NCBI RefSeq assembly: GCF_002264395.1
Contig: NZ_NFVA01000026.1
Coordinates: 1 to 64,000 of the forward strand
Reading direction: 5' to 3'
DNA: 64,000 nt
Origin: Paenibacillus sp. VTT E-133291
GTDB taxonomy: Bacteria; Bacillota; Bacilli; Paenibacillales; Paenibacillaceae
This document shows, in pieces, positions 1-8,850 of this stretch; positions within the stretch are counted from its first letter, which is position 1; every line of letters starts with the position of its first letter. The notes beneath the pieces were generated by a model. It worked only from the letters and a program-made list of their open reading frames with translations. It was not told the origin of the DNA and did not search any database. A program made the translations under genes and the position numbers.

Positions 1-11
1 GGGGGGGGGGG
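1..11. repeat. Homopolymer run of G at the window edge
   Basis: The first eleven bases are all G. Nothing else in the window is like it. It is more likely a contig-edge or sequencing artefact than biology, but I cannot see what lies to the left. Confidence 0.6.
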
Positions 12-28
12 TTATATAAGCCTAAGCT

Positions 29-1717
29 TTAGATCTTAAATTGTTGCACAGCTTCCTGAAGCTTCTTAGCCTGCTCATATAGATGCTGCACGGTTACTGC
101 ATGTCCTTCAAGCTCTATACGTTGACGCTCCGAGTTCTCGGATAGTGTGTCCGCATTTTCTTGGGATCTTGAAGTAATTTGTGCGGTTTCCTCAACGGAA
201 GCACTAACTTCTTCTGTACTTGCTGAGATTTGCTGCGTCGCCGCAGATACAGATTGAATATTCTGATTGATGCTTTGGATCAGAATCAGAAGGTGATTGA
301 AGGCGTCGCCCGCTTCTGAGACCTTACCAACCCCGGAGGCTACCTCAGAATTCACATGGTTCATCTCAGTAACGGAGCGATTCATATCTTCCTGAAGTCC
401 GAGTAGGAAATCACGAATCTGCTCATTCGCATTACGGGATTGTTCGGAAAGCTTGCGTACTTCTCCGGCAACAACGGCAAAGCCGCGTCCATGTTCTCCT
501 GCACGTGCTGCTTCGATCGAAGCATTGAGCGACAGCATTTGGATTTGCTTCGTAATTTCAGTAATACTATGAACGACTTCTCCGATCATTACTGAACGTT
601 CGTTCATAACCTGTAATTGCTCCAGCGACTGCAGGGAGGCGCGTTCAACATGGCGCATTTGCAGAACAGCGCTTTGGGCAATCTCATTACCGCCAATCGC
701 TTCAGCGGAAGCTTCACTAATTTGCTCAGTGACTTCGGTGGCTGCTGAAGCAATATGCTGAATGCCGAAATTGATTTCTTCCATAGCTTTTGAATTATCT
801 AGAGCGCTGCTCGCGATGGTTGTACTACCTCTTCCAATTTCTACAACAGAAGTACTAGAGTGGTCTGCCATTTCATTTAAGACCTCAACACGTTCTCTTA
901 AAGAATTGGAATCGGTGACCACGGTGTTTGAGGTGACGAGTACATGTCCGATCATTTCTTTTAGGCGTAGGGTCATCGCTTGGAAGCTTCTGGATAGCTG
1001 AGCTACCTCATCACTGCCTTGAACCGTTAATTCCTCTGTGAAATCTCCCTCTGCAAGACGGGCACTGTAAGCTGCAAGTTTTGAGATAGGACGGGTTATC
1101 CGCATGCTCATAAACCAGGCGCCAGTTGACCCTATGATCAGCGTTAGCAGAGTGATCCCCGCGCTGGTCCACAGGATACTGTCTGTTTTTTCTTGAATAA
1201 AGCTTACATCACTGCTGATTCCGATAACCATCGTACTTCCGGGAATTCCGATATAAGCTGACTTATGTACACCATGCGAGTCCTTGTATGTATCGCTTAG
1301 TCCACTCTTTCCTTTAAGGGCTTGCTGCATTGCAGAGGATACCTTAACAATTTCCTCGGGCTTTAATTTTGCATCATGATCTACGGACAGAACCTCAGCT
1401 TCCTTGCCTTTTAAATTGAGTAGAAAAATAGTCTCAACCCCATGTTGCTTTCTCTTATCCTGAAAATAGAATTCAAGATTGGTGGCTGCTTGTTCGTTCT
1501 TCTTTAGTGCTTGCTGAGCATGCATTGTATTTATGTTCTTATATACGTCCTGAGCAGCTGCAGTTAGAATTTGATTGATTTGTGGCATGACATAGCTGTT
1601 GAAAATACTGGTGGATATAAAGTAGAAGCTGGTACTTAACAAAAGAGACGTGAGTAATAGAACTACAAATAATAAACGCGTAAATCTGCGACTGATCGAC
1701 TGCTTGAAACGAAACAT
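29..1717 (-). CDS. Methyl-accepting chemotaxis protein (transmembrane chemoreceptor)
   Basis: Membrane chemoreceptor that would pass ligand signals to CheA/CheW. The start is taken at the ATG at 1717, preceded by a GGGGGAG ribosome site; reading from further upstream (to 1825) would add residues with no family support. The 562-residue product has an N-terminal membrane helix (about residues 13-35), an extracytoplasmic sensor region of about 150 residues, a second membrane helix (about 190-210), a HAMP domain, and a long coiled-coil signalling domain. The signalling tip shows the hallmark stretch [20 protein letters not shown]. The ligand cannot be read from the sequence. It stands alone, with no che genes nearby, as is common for Paenibacillus receptors. 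Confidence 0.93.
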   Translation of the reverse strand: MFRFKQSISRRFTRLLFVVLLLTSLLLSTSFYFISTSIFNSYVMPQINQILTAAAQDVYKNINTMHAQQALKKNEQAATNLEFYFQDKRKQHGVETIFLLNLKGKEAEVLSVDHDAKLKPEEIVKVSSAMQQALKGKSGLSDTYKDSHGVHKSAYIGIPGSTMVIGISSDVSFIQEKTDSILWTSAGITLLTLIIGSTGAWFMSMRITRPISKLAAYSARLAEGDFTEELTVQGSDEVAQLSRSFQAMTLRLKEMIGHVLVTSNTVVTDSNSLRERVEVLNEMADHSSTSVVEIGRGSTTIASSALDNSKAMEEINFGIQHIASAATEVTEQISEASAEAIGGNEIAQSAVLQMRHVERASLQSLEQLQVMNERSVMIGEVVHSITEITKQIQMLSLNASIEAARAGEHGRGFAVVAGEVRKLSEQSRNANEQIRDFLLGLQEDMNRSVTEMNHVNSEVASGVGKVSEAGDAFNHLLILIQSINQNIQSVSAATQQISASTEEVSASVEETAQITSRSQENADTLSENSERQRIELEGHAVTVQHLYEQAKKLQEAVQQFKI

Positions 1718-2065
1718 ATTGTTCTCCCCCTTTTTATGGGCAGTGAAGCCCCATTTCTTTATATCCCTACCGACTGCTAGTGACTGGCAACCTGCAATAT
1801 ATTCCATAGTTATGTAATATATCAACTAAATGGATCGGGAATGAAGTGTTTGATACTATTCTATAGAATTAACCTCTGGATGAATAGTGAAAGTTTTAGT
1901 TTATAGAGCATATTTTTCTGAAAAAGATGAATTATTTCTGACACTTTTAATTTTAGTTAATAAAAATGGGTATAAATACCCATTTCATAAATTGTTTATT
2001 TTTATGGATTGTTTGACGACAGTGTGATAGAGTATTAATGTTTTGTTCCAAAACTTAATGTAAGC
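1718..2065. other. Intergenic region between divergent genes
   Basis: About 350 bases of AT-rich DNA between the chemoreceptor (leftward) and the transporter (rightward). It must hold both promoters. A weak candidate for the rightward gene is TTGTTT at about 2009 with TATTAA 18 bases downstream. I see no gene. Confidence 0.4.
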
Positions 2066-2107
2066 CGCGGTTCGTAACCATCCCGCGTAAACAAAACTAG
2101 GAGGAGT
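2066..2107 (+). promoter_or_regulatory. preQ1-I riboswitch overlapping the ribosome binding site
   Basis: The RNA begins CGCGGUUC, continues with a short loop, closes with CCCGCG to form a five-base-pair P1 stem (2066-2070 with 2083-2087), and then has an A-rich tail ending AAAACUAG (2093-2100) directly against GAGGAG. This is the preQ1-I layout: a GGUUC loop motif, a CCC closing strand, and an A-rich tail that docks into the P1 groove and pairs with the loop. The Shine-Dalgarno sequence lies immediately after the tail, so ligand binding would be expected to block translation. The regulated gene is a queuosine-precursor transporter, which fits the ligand. Confidence 0.85.
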
Positions 2108-2116
2108 TTAAGTAAT

Positions 2117-2830
2117 ATGTTTAATTTGATGTGGGGAGTTTTATTTGTTATTGTCAATTTTGCTTTTTTTCTGCTCTGTTACCGCCTGTTCGGCAAAAGT
2201 GGAATGTATGCCTGGGTAGGTATCGCTACTGTAATTGCTAATATTCAGGTAGCTAAGACGATTGCTATGCCATTTGATATCGTGATGACACTCGGAAATA
2301 CGATGTATGTCACTTTGTATATGACCAGCGATTTGCTTAATGAGAAATATGGAAGAGCAGAAGCACGAAAAGCGGTTTGGTTTGGTTTCTTCACCCTGCT
2401 TATGACGACAGTCATTATGCAGATGGTACTAGTATTTAAGCCACAAGAGACCGATATTGCTCAGTCTTCTTTGGAGACGATCTTTGGGCTGATGCCTCGA
2501 CTAGCGTTGGGTAGTTTAACTGCTTATTTCATTAGTCAGTTCCTAGATGTTCGGTTGTATTCCTGGATTCGCAAATATTACAGCACCTCAAGTCAGCTGT
2601 GGATCCGTTCGAACGGTAGTACGATGGTTAGCTCTTTTGTGGATACACTAATCTTCTGCACCATTGCATTTGCTGGGTTGTATAACTGGAGTGTGTGGTT
2701 TGAAATTTTGCTTACAACGTATCTGGCGAAATTCTTACTAACCGCAGTCGGCACACCTATCTTATATATCGCCCGAACTTTTACTTTTGCTGAAGATGGG
2801 GCATTATCATCCGCTCAAAAGAAAAATTAA
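2117..2830 (+). CDS. yhhQ: Queuosine precursor transporter, YhhQ/VUT family (COG1738)
   Basis: A 237-residue integral membrane protein with about six hydrophobic segments. Family traits include the segment LYMTSDLLNEKYGRAEARKA, where an acidic loop follows the second or third helix, and the late SFVDTLIF segment. E. coli YhhQ imports the queuosine precursors preQ0/preQ1, and the preQ1-I riboswitch directly upstream supports the same substrate here. The ATG at 2117 follows GAGGAG by about ten bases. YhhQ proteins work without an ATPase, so the ECF ATPases further downstream need not be its partners. A strong terminator follows, which makes this a single-gene unit. Confidence 0.9.
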   Translation: MFNLMWGVLFVIVNFAFFLLCYRLFGKSGMYAWVGIATVIANIQVAKTIAMPFDIVMTLGNTMYVTLYMTSDLLNEKYGRAEARKAVWFGFFTLLMTTVIMQMVLVFKPQETDIAQSSLETIFGLMPRLALGSLTAYFISQFLDVRLYSWIRKYYSTSSQLWIRSNGSTMVSSFVDTLIFCTIAFAGLYNWSVWFEILLTTYLAKFLLTAVGTPILYIARTFTFAEDGALSSAQKKN

Positions 2831-2842
2831 ACACAATACAGC

Positions 2843-2884
2843 CAGCGCGTACCGATCATAATCGATGCGCGCTGTTTGATTTTT
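2843..2884 (+). terminator. Rho-independent terminator after yhhQ
   Basis: CAGCGCG (2843-2849) pairs with CGCGCTG (2868-2874), with inner CGAT/ATCG pairing, followed by a T-rich tract. It separates the riboswitch gene from the next operon. Confidence 0.8.
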
Positions 2885-3039
2885 CCAGTCGTAAGAGGCT
2901 TAATCGTTCCATATAAATATGTACATAAAATTAATATAAAGCTAAAATAAGCTATCGTAGCCATTCCAATTGTATCCCATGCAATTCAGAGGTGTGCATA
3001 ATCGGTAGACACAGAAATTACGAACAGGTGTGATGAAGG

Positions 3040-4521
3040 ATGAATCTAGTAGTTCCTATACTGCGTCATGCAGCACAGCAGCCCGACAGTATTGCCTTAA
3101 CCCATAACCAAGCGGGTCATACTTATGCAACATTAGTACAAGCGATGCGGAGAATTGCGAATGGTCTACAGCAAAAGGGTCTGAGACATGACAAAGTCGC
3201 TATTTTATCTACGAATCGCATTGAATTTGTTGAGGTTTTCTTGGGGGCTATTTATGCAGGCTGTGTTCCCATCCCTTTAGATCCCAAGTGGAGTGCAAAC
3301 GAACTGCAGGTTATTATAGAGCAGTGCCAGCCGACAATGATTTTTGCCGAGCCGGAAGCTGCAAAGAATCTGGTCTTCAGGGAGCAAGCGATCCCAACAA
3401 TGATTTTTACAAAAGATCGGACAGGCTCCTATGATCAGTGGCTGGATGCGCTGAAGCCAGAAGCTGAATTGGATGAGACGAATGAATTATTATTTATCGG
3501 CTTCACTTCAGGCACAACTGGACTGCCCAAAGGATATATGCGTACCCATTTATCGTGGTTAAAGAGCTTTGAGGTATCGAGTGCTGCCTTTAAATTGGAC
3601 GCTATGAAGGATGTTTTAGCACCGGGTCCGTTTGTGCATTCGCTGTCCTTGTTCGCTGTAATGCAGAGTCTGTATGGCGGAGCAAACTTTCATATTACGC
3701 AAAAATTTAGCGCCACACAGGTGTTAGAGCTGTGCAAGCAGATTCCGGGTGTGGTGTTGTTTGTTGTACCGACAATGCTTGAATCCATGATGCGGCAGGC
3801 TGTTCCTGGGCAGACGCAGATTGATGCGATTATTAGCTCAGGTGCAAAGTGGTCGGAGTTGTCCAAAAAAAGGGGCATAGAAGTGTTCGCTGGAGCGCGT
3901 CTCTATGAATCCTATGGTTCCTCAGAAGCGAGTTATATTAGTTATTTGGATGTTCTGGAAGAGCATAATCCGAGCTCTGTAGGCAAGCCCTATCCCGGAG
4001 TACAAATTTCCATTCGTGATGAAGAGTTCCGTGAAGTCCCTGCGGGGGAGATTGGGCAGTTATATGTACGAAGTGATATGATATTTCTAGGCTATCATCA
4101 ATTGCCGAACGAGACTGCAGCAGCTTTTCGAGACGGATGGCTTATTTTGGAAGATAATGTTTATCAGGATGAAGCGGGGTACTTATATCTGGCAGGTCGT
4201 TTGAAAAATAGAATTATCACCGGTGGGCTGAACGTTTATCCAGAGGAAATAGAGCGAGTGTTAGAGCATCTTCCTGAAATAGAAGAAGTAATGGTGCTCG
4301 GCGTCCCTGACGATTTTTGGGGAGAACAGTTGGCCGTGCTCGTGAAATGGAATGGTGAAAAGCACTTATCTATAGACGAAATAAAGAATTATTGTCGCCA
4401 GTATTTAGCAAGCTACAAATCGCCGAAGCAGCTGCTGACAGTTGAAGAGTTTATTTATACAAGCAGTGGCAAAATTGCCCGGCAAGCGATGAAAGACTAT
4501 GTGAAAAGAGCGATGGTATGA
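3040..4521 (+). CDS. AMP-forming acyl-CoA ligase (YhfT-like)
   Basis: ANL-superfamily enzyme that would adenylate a carboxylic acid and load it onto CoA. The phosphate-binding loop TSGTTGLPKG is at residues 156-165. The hinge region with GRLKNRIITGGLNVYPEE and the C-terminal catalytic lysine (K478, in SSGKIARQ) are intact. At 493 residues it is of normal length. The stop codon overlaps the thiolase start by four bases. B. subtilis has the same ligase-thiolase pair as yhfT-yhfS, co-transcribed with a biotin S-component gene (established knowledge), so a link to short dicarboxylic or pimelate-like acids is plausible. The acid used cannot be read from the sequence. Confidence 0.88.
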   Translation: MNLVVPILRHAAQQPDSIALTHNQAGHTYATLVQAMRRIANGLQQKGLRHDKVAILSTNRIEFVEVFLGAIYAGCVPIPLDPKWSANELQVIIEQCQPTMIFAEPEAAKNLVFREQAIPTMIFTKDRTGSYDQWLDALKPEAELDETNELLFIGFTSGTTGLPKGYMRTHLSWLKSFEVSSAAFKLDAMKDVLAPGPFVHSLSLFAVMQSLYGGANFHITQKFSATQVLELCKQIPGVVLFVVPTMLESMMRQAVPGQTQIDAIISSGAKWSELSKKRGIEVFAGARLYESYGSSEASYISYLDVLEEHNPSSVGKPYPGVQISIRDEEFREVPAGEIGQLYVRSDMIFLGYHQLPNETAAAFRDGWLILEDNVYQDEAGYLYLAGRLKNRIITGGLNVYPEEIERVLEHLPEIEEVMVLGVPDDFWGEQLAVLVKWNGEKHLSIDEIKNYCRQYLASYKSPKQLLTVEEFIYTSSGKIARQAMKDYVKRAMV

Positions 4522-5669
4522 TAGAAGCAGTAATTGTTATGGCAAAACGTACACCGATTGGCAGGATGGGCGGCTTATTAAGTACATTTGAGCCGGAAGC
4601 ATTACTGGCGCCGCTTATTCAGCATATTGTGGCAGAGACGAGCCTAGCTAAAGAGATGATCGATGATGTCATTATTGGAAATGTGGTCGGTCCGGGTGGA
4701 AATATTGCCCGGGTCGCTGCGCTTGAAGCTGGGCTTCCTGTTTCGGTTCCGGGCGTTACTGTGGATCGGCAGTGCGGTTCTGGGCTAGAGGCTATTAATA
4801 TAGCAGCAAGGCTTATTCAAAGCGGTGCAGGTGAGATTTATTTAGCTGGCGGCGTTGAGAGCACGAGTCGTGCCCCTTGGAAAATGAATAAGCCCCAAAC
4901 CTTGATGGGGGTTCCACAGCTATATACCCGTGCTCATTTTACACCAAGCGCTTACGGTGATCCGGATATGGGGATTGCTGCGGAAAATGTAGCGCGGAAG
5001 TACGGGATTTCACGAGAAGAGCAGGATCAATATGCCTTAAAAAGCCACCAAAAGGCTGTTCATGCTCAGCAAAGCGGCCGGTTTCAGCAGGAGATTGTAC
5101 CTCTTCTGGTTGAGGGGGAGTGGGTGAACACCGACGAATGTCCAAGGGCCAATACGAGCTTGGATAAGCTGCGAATGCTCCCTTCAATTTTTGAAGAAAA
5201 AGGCACTGTCACCGCTGGAAATGCCTGTCCTATTAATGATGGTGCGGCGCTTGTATTAATGATGTCCCGTGAGAAATGTAGGGAACTCAAGCTTAACCCG
5301 ATTCTGCGTATCGTGGATGCGCAAGCGGCAGGTGTAGATCCGAATTATTTAGGTATGGGGCCCATTCCAGCTGTACAAAAGGTATTACATCGTCAACAGC
5401 TGACCATAGCCGATTTAGATATCGTAGAGTTTAATGAAGCCTTTGCTTCGCAAGTGCTAGCCTCACTGAATGAGCTTCAGATCCCACAGGAAAAGGTCAA
5501 TCGTGGAGGAGGCGCATTAGCTATCGGTCATCCATATGGGGCGTCCGGAGCTATTTTAATGACTCGCTTATGTGCTGAAATGCAGCATACGCCTTATAAA
5601 AGGGGACTTGCCACTTTGGGTATTGGCGGAGGTATCGGTTTGGCTACTCTTGTGGAGGCGGTAGAATGA
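4518..5669 (+). CDS. Thiolase family protein (YhfS-like) with the second catalytic Cys replaced by Gly
   Basis: A 383-residue thiolase-fold protein. The nucleophile C86 (in DRQCGSG), the NEAFA motif and H338 (in AIGHPYGASGA) are present. The cysteine normally found in the last motif (TLCIGGG in PhaA/AtoB enzymes) is Gly368 here (TLGIGGG, codon GGT at 5619). The H-to-C spacing of 30 residues matches the family, so the alignment is secure. In classical thiolases that Cys deprotonates the incoming acetyl-CoA, so this protein may use a different condensation, act only in cleavage, or be specialised. It overlaps the ligase (4 bases) and the next gene (4 bases), which indicates translational coupling. 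Confidence 0.9.
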   Translation: MIEAVIVMAKRTPIGRMGGLLSTFEPEALLAPLIQHIVAETSLAKEMIDDVIIGNVVGPGGNIARVAALEAGLPVSVPGVTVDRQCGSGLEAINIAARLIQSGAGEIYLAGGVESTSRAPWKMNKPQTLMGVPQLYTRAHFTPSAYGDPDMGIAAENVARKYGISREEQDQYALKSHQKAVHAQQSGRFQQEIVPLLVEGEWVNTDECPRANTSLDKLRMLPSIFEEKGTVTAGNACPINDGAALVLMMSREKCRELKLNPILRIVDAQAAGVDPNYLGMGPIPAVQKVLHRQQLTIADLDIVEFNEAFASQVLASLNELQIPQEKVNRGGGALAIGHPYGASGAILMTRLCAEMQHTPYKRGLATLGIGGGIGLATLVEAVE

Positions 5670-6067
5670 ACAGCATTCATCATCAGATTTATGTGACTGC
5701 GGAGTGGATATCGGATTATGCACATAGTATTGAGGCACCCGTGCAGACGTATAAGGGCAATCTGATTGCTCCTTCTACGATGCCTATTATTTTTTGGCAG
5801 GCCTTCGATATTCCTTGGCTTAGCAAGGGAGAGCCTTTGCTTCATGGCACTCAGAAATTCTCATATCAAGCACCGATTACGGCAGGGATGACGTTAGATT
5901 GTGAATTAGCATTAACGAGCAAGGCGCAAAAAGATGGCCGGCAGGGCCAACTGACCTTTTACACACATACGCTGGTTTGTAAATGTGAAGACGAGCTTAT
6001 AGTCACCGCAGAAACAGTGTTAATTCGGGTAGGTGATGATCATGATGAGAAAATGTATAACGGCTGA
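5666..6067 (+). CDS. MaoC/hot-dog dehydratase subunit, N-terminal-domain type
   Basis: A 133-residue single hot-dog protein resembling the N-terminal half of MaoC/FAS1-like dehydratases, the non-catalytic partner in HadAB-type enzymes. It has no visible hydratase D-x4-H motif. The start ATG overlaps the thiolase stop, and the 3' end overlaps the next gene, a catalytic-type MaoC domain. I infer that the two products pair into one (R)-specific enoyl-CoA hydratase / 3-hydroxyacyl dehydratase. A thioesterase role for this subunit cannot be excluded. Confidence 0.72.
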   Translation: MNSIHHQIYVTAEWISDYAHSIEAPVQTYKGNLIAPSTMPIIFWQAFDIPWLSKGEPLLHGTQKFSYQAPITAGMTLDCELALTSKAQKDGRQGQLTFYTHTLVCKCEDELIVTAETVLIRVGDDHDEKMYNG

Positions 6068-6383
6068 GGCCATCCGGCTATATGCAGCAGCTTCCCAAGA
6101 TCTGGCCGCGATTCATCTAGATGAGGATGCAGCAGCTAAGGCTGGATTTAAGCGGCCCATTGCGCAGGGGATGTATCTAATGGGATTAGCCCAATCCTTA
6201 TATATCGAGGAGCATCAGGCACAGTGGATCACTCAGTATGAGATGAAATTTCATCAGCCTGTTGAGGTCGACAATGTTGTGATGTTTGATTATGCAGATG
6301 ATGATGCTCTTGTGAAAGTGACCCTTACAACAGAAGCTGGCGATGTTATTGCTACGGGAGCTTTTTCAGTGAAAGAGGTGTAG
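6042..6383 (+). CDS. MaoC-like (R)-specific enoyl-CoA hydratase, catalytic subunit
   Basis: A 113-residue hot-dog protein carrying a recognisable hydratase-2 segment: YAAASQDLAAIHLDEDAA, with the catalytic Asp and His spaced as in the consensus SGDxNPIH, and the usual PIAQGM segment after it. The start is taken at the ATG at 6042, six bases after AGGTG; the preceding GTG and ATG are less well placed. It overlaps the upstream gene by 26 bases. It would hydrate 2-enoyl-CoA or, in the biosynthetic direction, dehydrate 3-hydroxyacyl-CoA. Its partner is probably the preceding subunit. Confidence 0.8.
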   Translation: MMRKCITAEAIRLYAAASQDLAAIHLDEDAAAKAGFKRPIAQGMYLMGLAQSLYIEEHQAQWITQYEMKFHQPVEVDNVVMFDYADDDALVKVTLTTEAGDVIATGAFSVKEV

Positions 6384-6385
6384 TG

Positions 6386-7207
6386 ATGAACAAAGTAGCC
6401 TTAATTACTGGAGCAACCAGAGGGATCGGGCGTAGTATTGCCGTGCAGCTCGGCAAGTCCGGTTATATAGTGGTTGTAAATGGTACAAAACAAGTCTTGA
6501 TCGATGAAGTTGTCCACGAGATTCGACAGGCAGGTGGTGAAGCATTAGGCTACTCTGCTAATGTAGCAGATCCAGTCGCGGTCTCGGTAATGGTAGATGA
6601 GGTTATTGCTCAATACGGTCGTATTGAGGTGTTGATAGCGAACGCTGGAAATTTACAAGATCAGAAATGTCTACGGATGACGGATGAAGAATGGAAGGCT
6701 GTGCTGGATGTGCATTTAAATGGTGCCTATTACAGCATTCAACGTGTACTGCCACATATGCGCCAGACAGGTGGTGATATCCTGTTGATGACCTCAACGG
6801 CTGGATTAACAGGTTCTGTCGGTCAGGTGAATTATAGTGCAGCCAAGGCTGGAATACTCGGAATGATGTGGACTCTCGCAGCGGAGCTGAAGGGCGATGG
6901 AATTAGGGTCAATGCGATTTCACCAGCCGCGTTAACGGATATGACCAGACCTGTCATTGATCACTTGAAAGTGAAACATGCCAGCCGTAATGAACCGTTC
7001 CCGGAGTTCTGGCGAATAGGTGCTCCAGAGGATATTGCTTCTTTCGTAAATGCATTATTGAGCGAGAACGATGCGGATTTAACCGGTGAAATCTTTGCTG
7101 TGAATGGATCAAAAGTGACGAAATGGGAGAAGCCTGCACCTGCATTTTCTGAGAACAGCATCGGGGCATTTTTCGCTACGTGGCACCGTCAAAAGGGGAG
7201 TGAATAA
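6386..7207 (+). CDS. SDR-family 3-oxoacyl reductase / 3-hydroxyacyl dehydrogenase
   Basis: Classical short-chain dehydrogenase of 273 residues: cofactor loop TGATRGIG near the N-terminus, NAGN, catalytic Ser in MTSTAGL, and the Y-x3-K pair in NYSAAK. The order Ser-Tyr-Lys is intact. It resembles FabG and the multifunctional beta-oxidation dehydrogenase family, and its position between a MaoC hydratase and acyl-CoA enzymes fits interconversion of 3-oxo and 3-hydroxyacyl-CoA. The ATG at 6386 has a good GAGGTG site. The C-terminal 40 residues after the fold (about 235-273) are an extension of unknown purpose. Confidence 0.87.
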   Translation: MNKVALITGATRGIGRSIAVQLGKSGYIVVVNGTKQVLIDEVVHEIRQAGGEALGYSANVADPVAVSVMVDEVIAQYGRIEVLIANAGNLQDQKCLRMTDEEWKAVLDVHLNGAYYSIQRVLPHMRQTGGDILLMTSTAGLTGSVGQVNYSAAKAGILGMMWTLAAELKGDGIRVNAISPAALTDMTRPVIDHLKVKHASRNEPFPEFWRIGAPEDIASFVNALLSENDADLTGEIFAVNGSKVTKWEKPAPAFSENSIGAFFATWHRQKGSE

Positions 7208-8008
7208 ATGCTTACCTTCGATCAAGTTCATTTTTATTATAAAAGGGATCAGCCTGTCCTAGAAGATATCAGCTTTACGATAAATGCAGGTGAGTTTGTG
7301 GCGATTGTTGGCGCGAATGGCTCTGGCAAATCCACCATTGCAAAGCTCATGGATGGTTTGTTGCTGCCTCGAAAAGGGTCGATACAGTTTAAGGGCCTAG
7401 ATACCGCAAAGCCAGCTGAGCTTGCAGATATTCATCAGCAAATTGGCTTTGTTTTTCAGAATCCAGAGGATCAATTTATCACCACAACCGTTATGGATGA
7501 GGTGCTTTTTGGTTTGGAGAACCTTCGTGTGCCAAGGGAGGAAATGCGCAGCCGATTGGAGTATGCCTTGCAGGCTGTTCATATGGAGGATTATCTGGAC
7601 GTGATGCCACATCAGCTCTCTGGAGGTCAGAAGCAACGTGTCGCTATTGCGGCTATATTGGCGATGCGCCCGCAAGTCATTATTTTCGACGAAGCCACCT
7701 CTATGCTTGATCCTCAGGGAAGGCAGCAGGTGCTTGCTATTATGCAAGAGCTGCATCGTCAAGGTCTGACCATTATTCAGATCACTCACCATATGGAGGA
7801 AGTGCTTTCAGCAGAACGATTATTACTCCTGCATCAAGGGCGACATGAGTATGATGGTGCTCCACTGGCCTTTTTTAAAATGATGCCTGTTGCGGACTAT
7901 CAATTACAACTACCCTTTGCCGTGCGCGTACATGCATTGCTACATTCAGCAGCGCCGCCAACAGCAGATTGGAAGGGGAACATTCGATCACAATGGTCTA
8001 CCAATTAG
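7208..8008 (+). CDS. ECF transporter ATPase, EcfA1 type
   Basis: Cytoplasmic ABC ATPase of an energy-coupling-factor transporter. Walker A GANGSGKST, Q-loop FVFQNPEDQF, signature LSGGQKQR and Walker B VIIFDEATSMLD are all intact. It starts directly after the SDR stop and overlaps the second ATPase. Housekeeping ecfA genes normally sit by the ribosomal protein rplQ; this extra copy is instead inside an acyl-CoA operon, which suggests a dedicated module. The 266-residue product is of normal length. Confidence 0.92.
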   Translation: MLTFDQVHFYYKRDQPVLEDISFTINAGEFVAIVGANGSGKSTIAKLMDGLLLPRKGSIQFKGLDTAKPAELADIHQQIGFVFQNPEDQFITTTVMDEVLFGLENLRVPREEMRSRLEYALQAVHMEDYLDVMPHQLSGGQKQRVAIAAILAMRPQVIIFDEATSMLDPQGRQQVLAIMQELHRQGLTIIQITHHMEEVLSAERLLLLHQGRHEYDGAPLAFFKMMPVADYQLQLPFAVRVHALLHSAAPPTADWKGNIRSQWSTN

Positions 8009-8850
8009 ATAATTTAAGTGTAAACTATGCTGATCATATAGCTTTACACAATATTAACTGCACTATTACTGCGGGCAAATGGATTTCGATTATCGGTCCC
8101 ACGGGCGCAGGAAAGTCTACCTTTGTCAAAGTGCTGAAGGGCTTGATTCCCAGCGTAAAAGGAGATTACTCCATTGATCATCAGCCTGCTCCCAGAGATG
8201 CCAAAGGACAATTAAAGGTGGTCCCGGAGCTGGGCTTCGTGTTTCAATATCCGGAGCATCAGCTATTCGAAACCACAGTGCAAAAGGAGCTTGCTTTTGC
8301 TCTGAATCTGCAGGGTGCTTCACGCCAGCAAATCACGGAGGCGATTGAAAGGATTTTACCGCAAGTGGGTCTGTCAGAGGGCATTCTCCCGTTAAATCCA
8401 TTCCAACTAAGTGGTGGAGAAAAGCGCCGTGTGGCCATTGCCTCCGTGCTAATGACGAATCCTAAGCTGCTAATTTTGGATGAACCGACAGCTGGGCTAG
8501 ATCCTGCTAGTCAAGTATCCTTGCTGAAGCTACTAAAGACTTGGCAGCAACAAAATCAGCGCACCATTCTCTTCGTTTCGCATCAGATGGAGGATGTTGC
8601 TGAGTACTCGGATGAGGTTTTGGTTTTCCATAAAGGTCAGCTGGAAGGACATTTTGACCCCAGAACACTATTTATAGAAAAGGAAGAATTATTGGTGGAG
8701 CTGGGCTTGTCCATACCTGAACCCGTACAGCTTTTGAAGCTAGTAGAGGAATTATCCGGTCAAAAAATTGAGATTGCTAGCTGTAAAGAGCAGGATATCT
8801 TCGATGCTGTTCTGCCCATTTGGCATTCGAGGGGGCGTCAACATGACTGA
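7993..8850 (+). CDS. ECF transporter ATPase, EcfA2 type
   Basis: The second ATPase of the ECF pair, 285 residues from the ATG at 7993. A GGAAGGGGAA ribosome site lies 12 bases upstream, and a TTG at 7969 is a weaker alternative. Walker A GPTGAGKST, Q-loop FVFQYPEHQLF, signature LSGGEKRR and Walker B LLILDEPTAGLD are intact. It overlaps EcfA1 by 16 bases and EcfT by 8 bases. It should form the A1A2 heterodimer that drives EcfT and a substrate-binding S subunit. Confidence 0.92.
   Translation: MVYQLDNLSVNYADHIALHNINCTITAGKWISIIGPTGAGKSTFVKVLKGLIPSVKGDYSIDHQPAPRDAKGQLKVVPELGFVFQYPEHQLFETTVQKELAFALNLQGASRQQITEAIERILPQVGLSEGILPLNPFQLSGGEKRRVAIASVLMTNPKLLILDEPTAGLDPASQVSLLKLLKTWQQQNQRTILFVSHQMEDVAEYSDEVLVFHKGQLEGHFDPRTLFIEKEELLVELGLSIPEPVQLLKLVEELSGQKIEIASCKEQDIFDAVLPIWHSRGRQHD

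Noticed and set aside
2117-2830. YhhQ as the missing S component of the nearby ECF module
   Set aside because: YhhQ proteins act alone, it has its own riboswitch, and a strong terminator separates it from the operon.
2900-3039. Possible BirA (biotin repressor) operator before the acyl-CoA operon
   Set aside because: I looked for the TTGTTAAC/GTTAACAA-type inverted repeat and did not see it, so the biotin link rests on gene content only.
7397-7792. Open frame antisense to the EcfA1 gene
   Set aside because: Shadow of a gene with all ABC motifs; no independent support.
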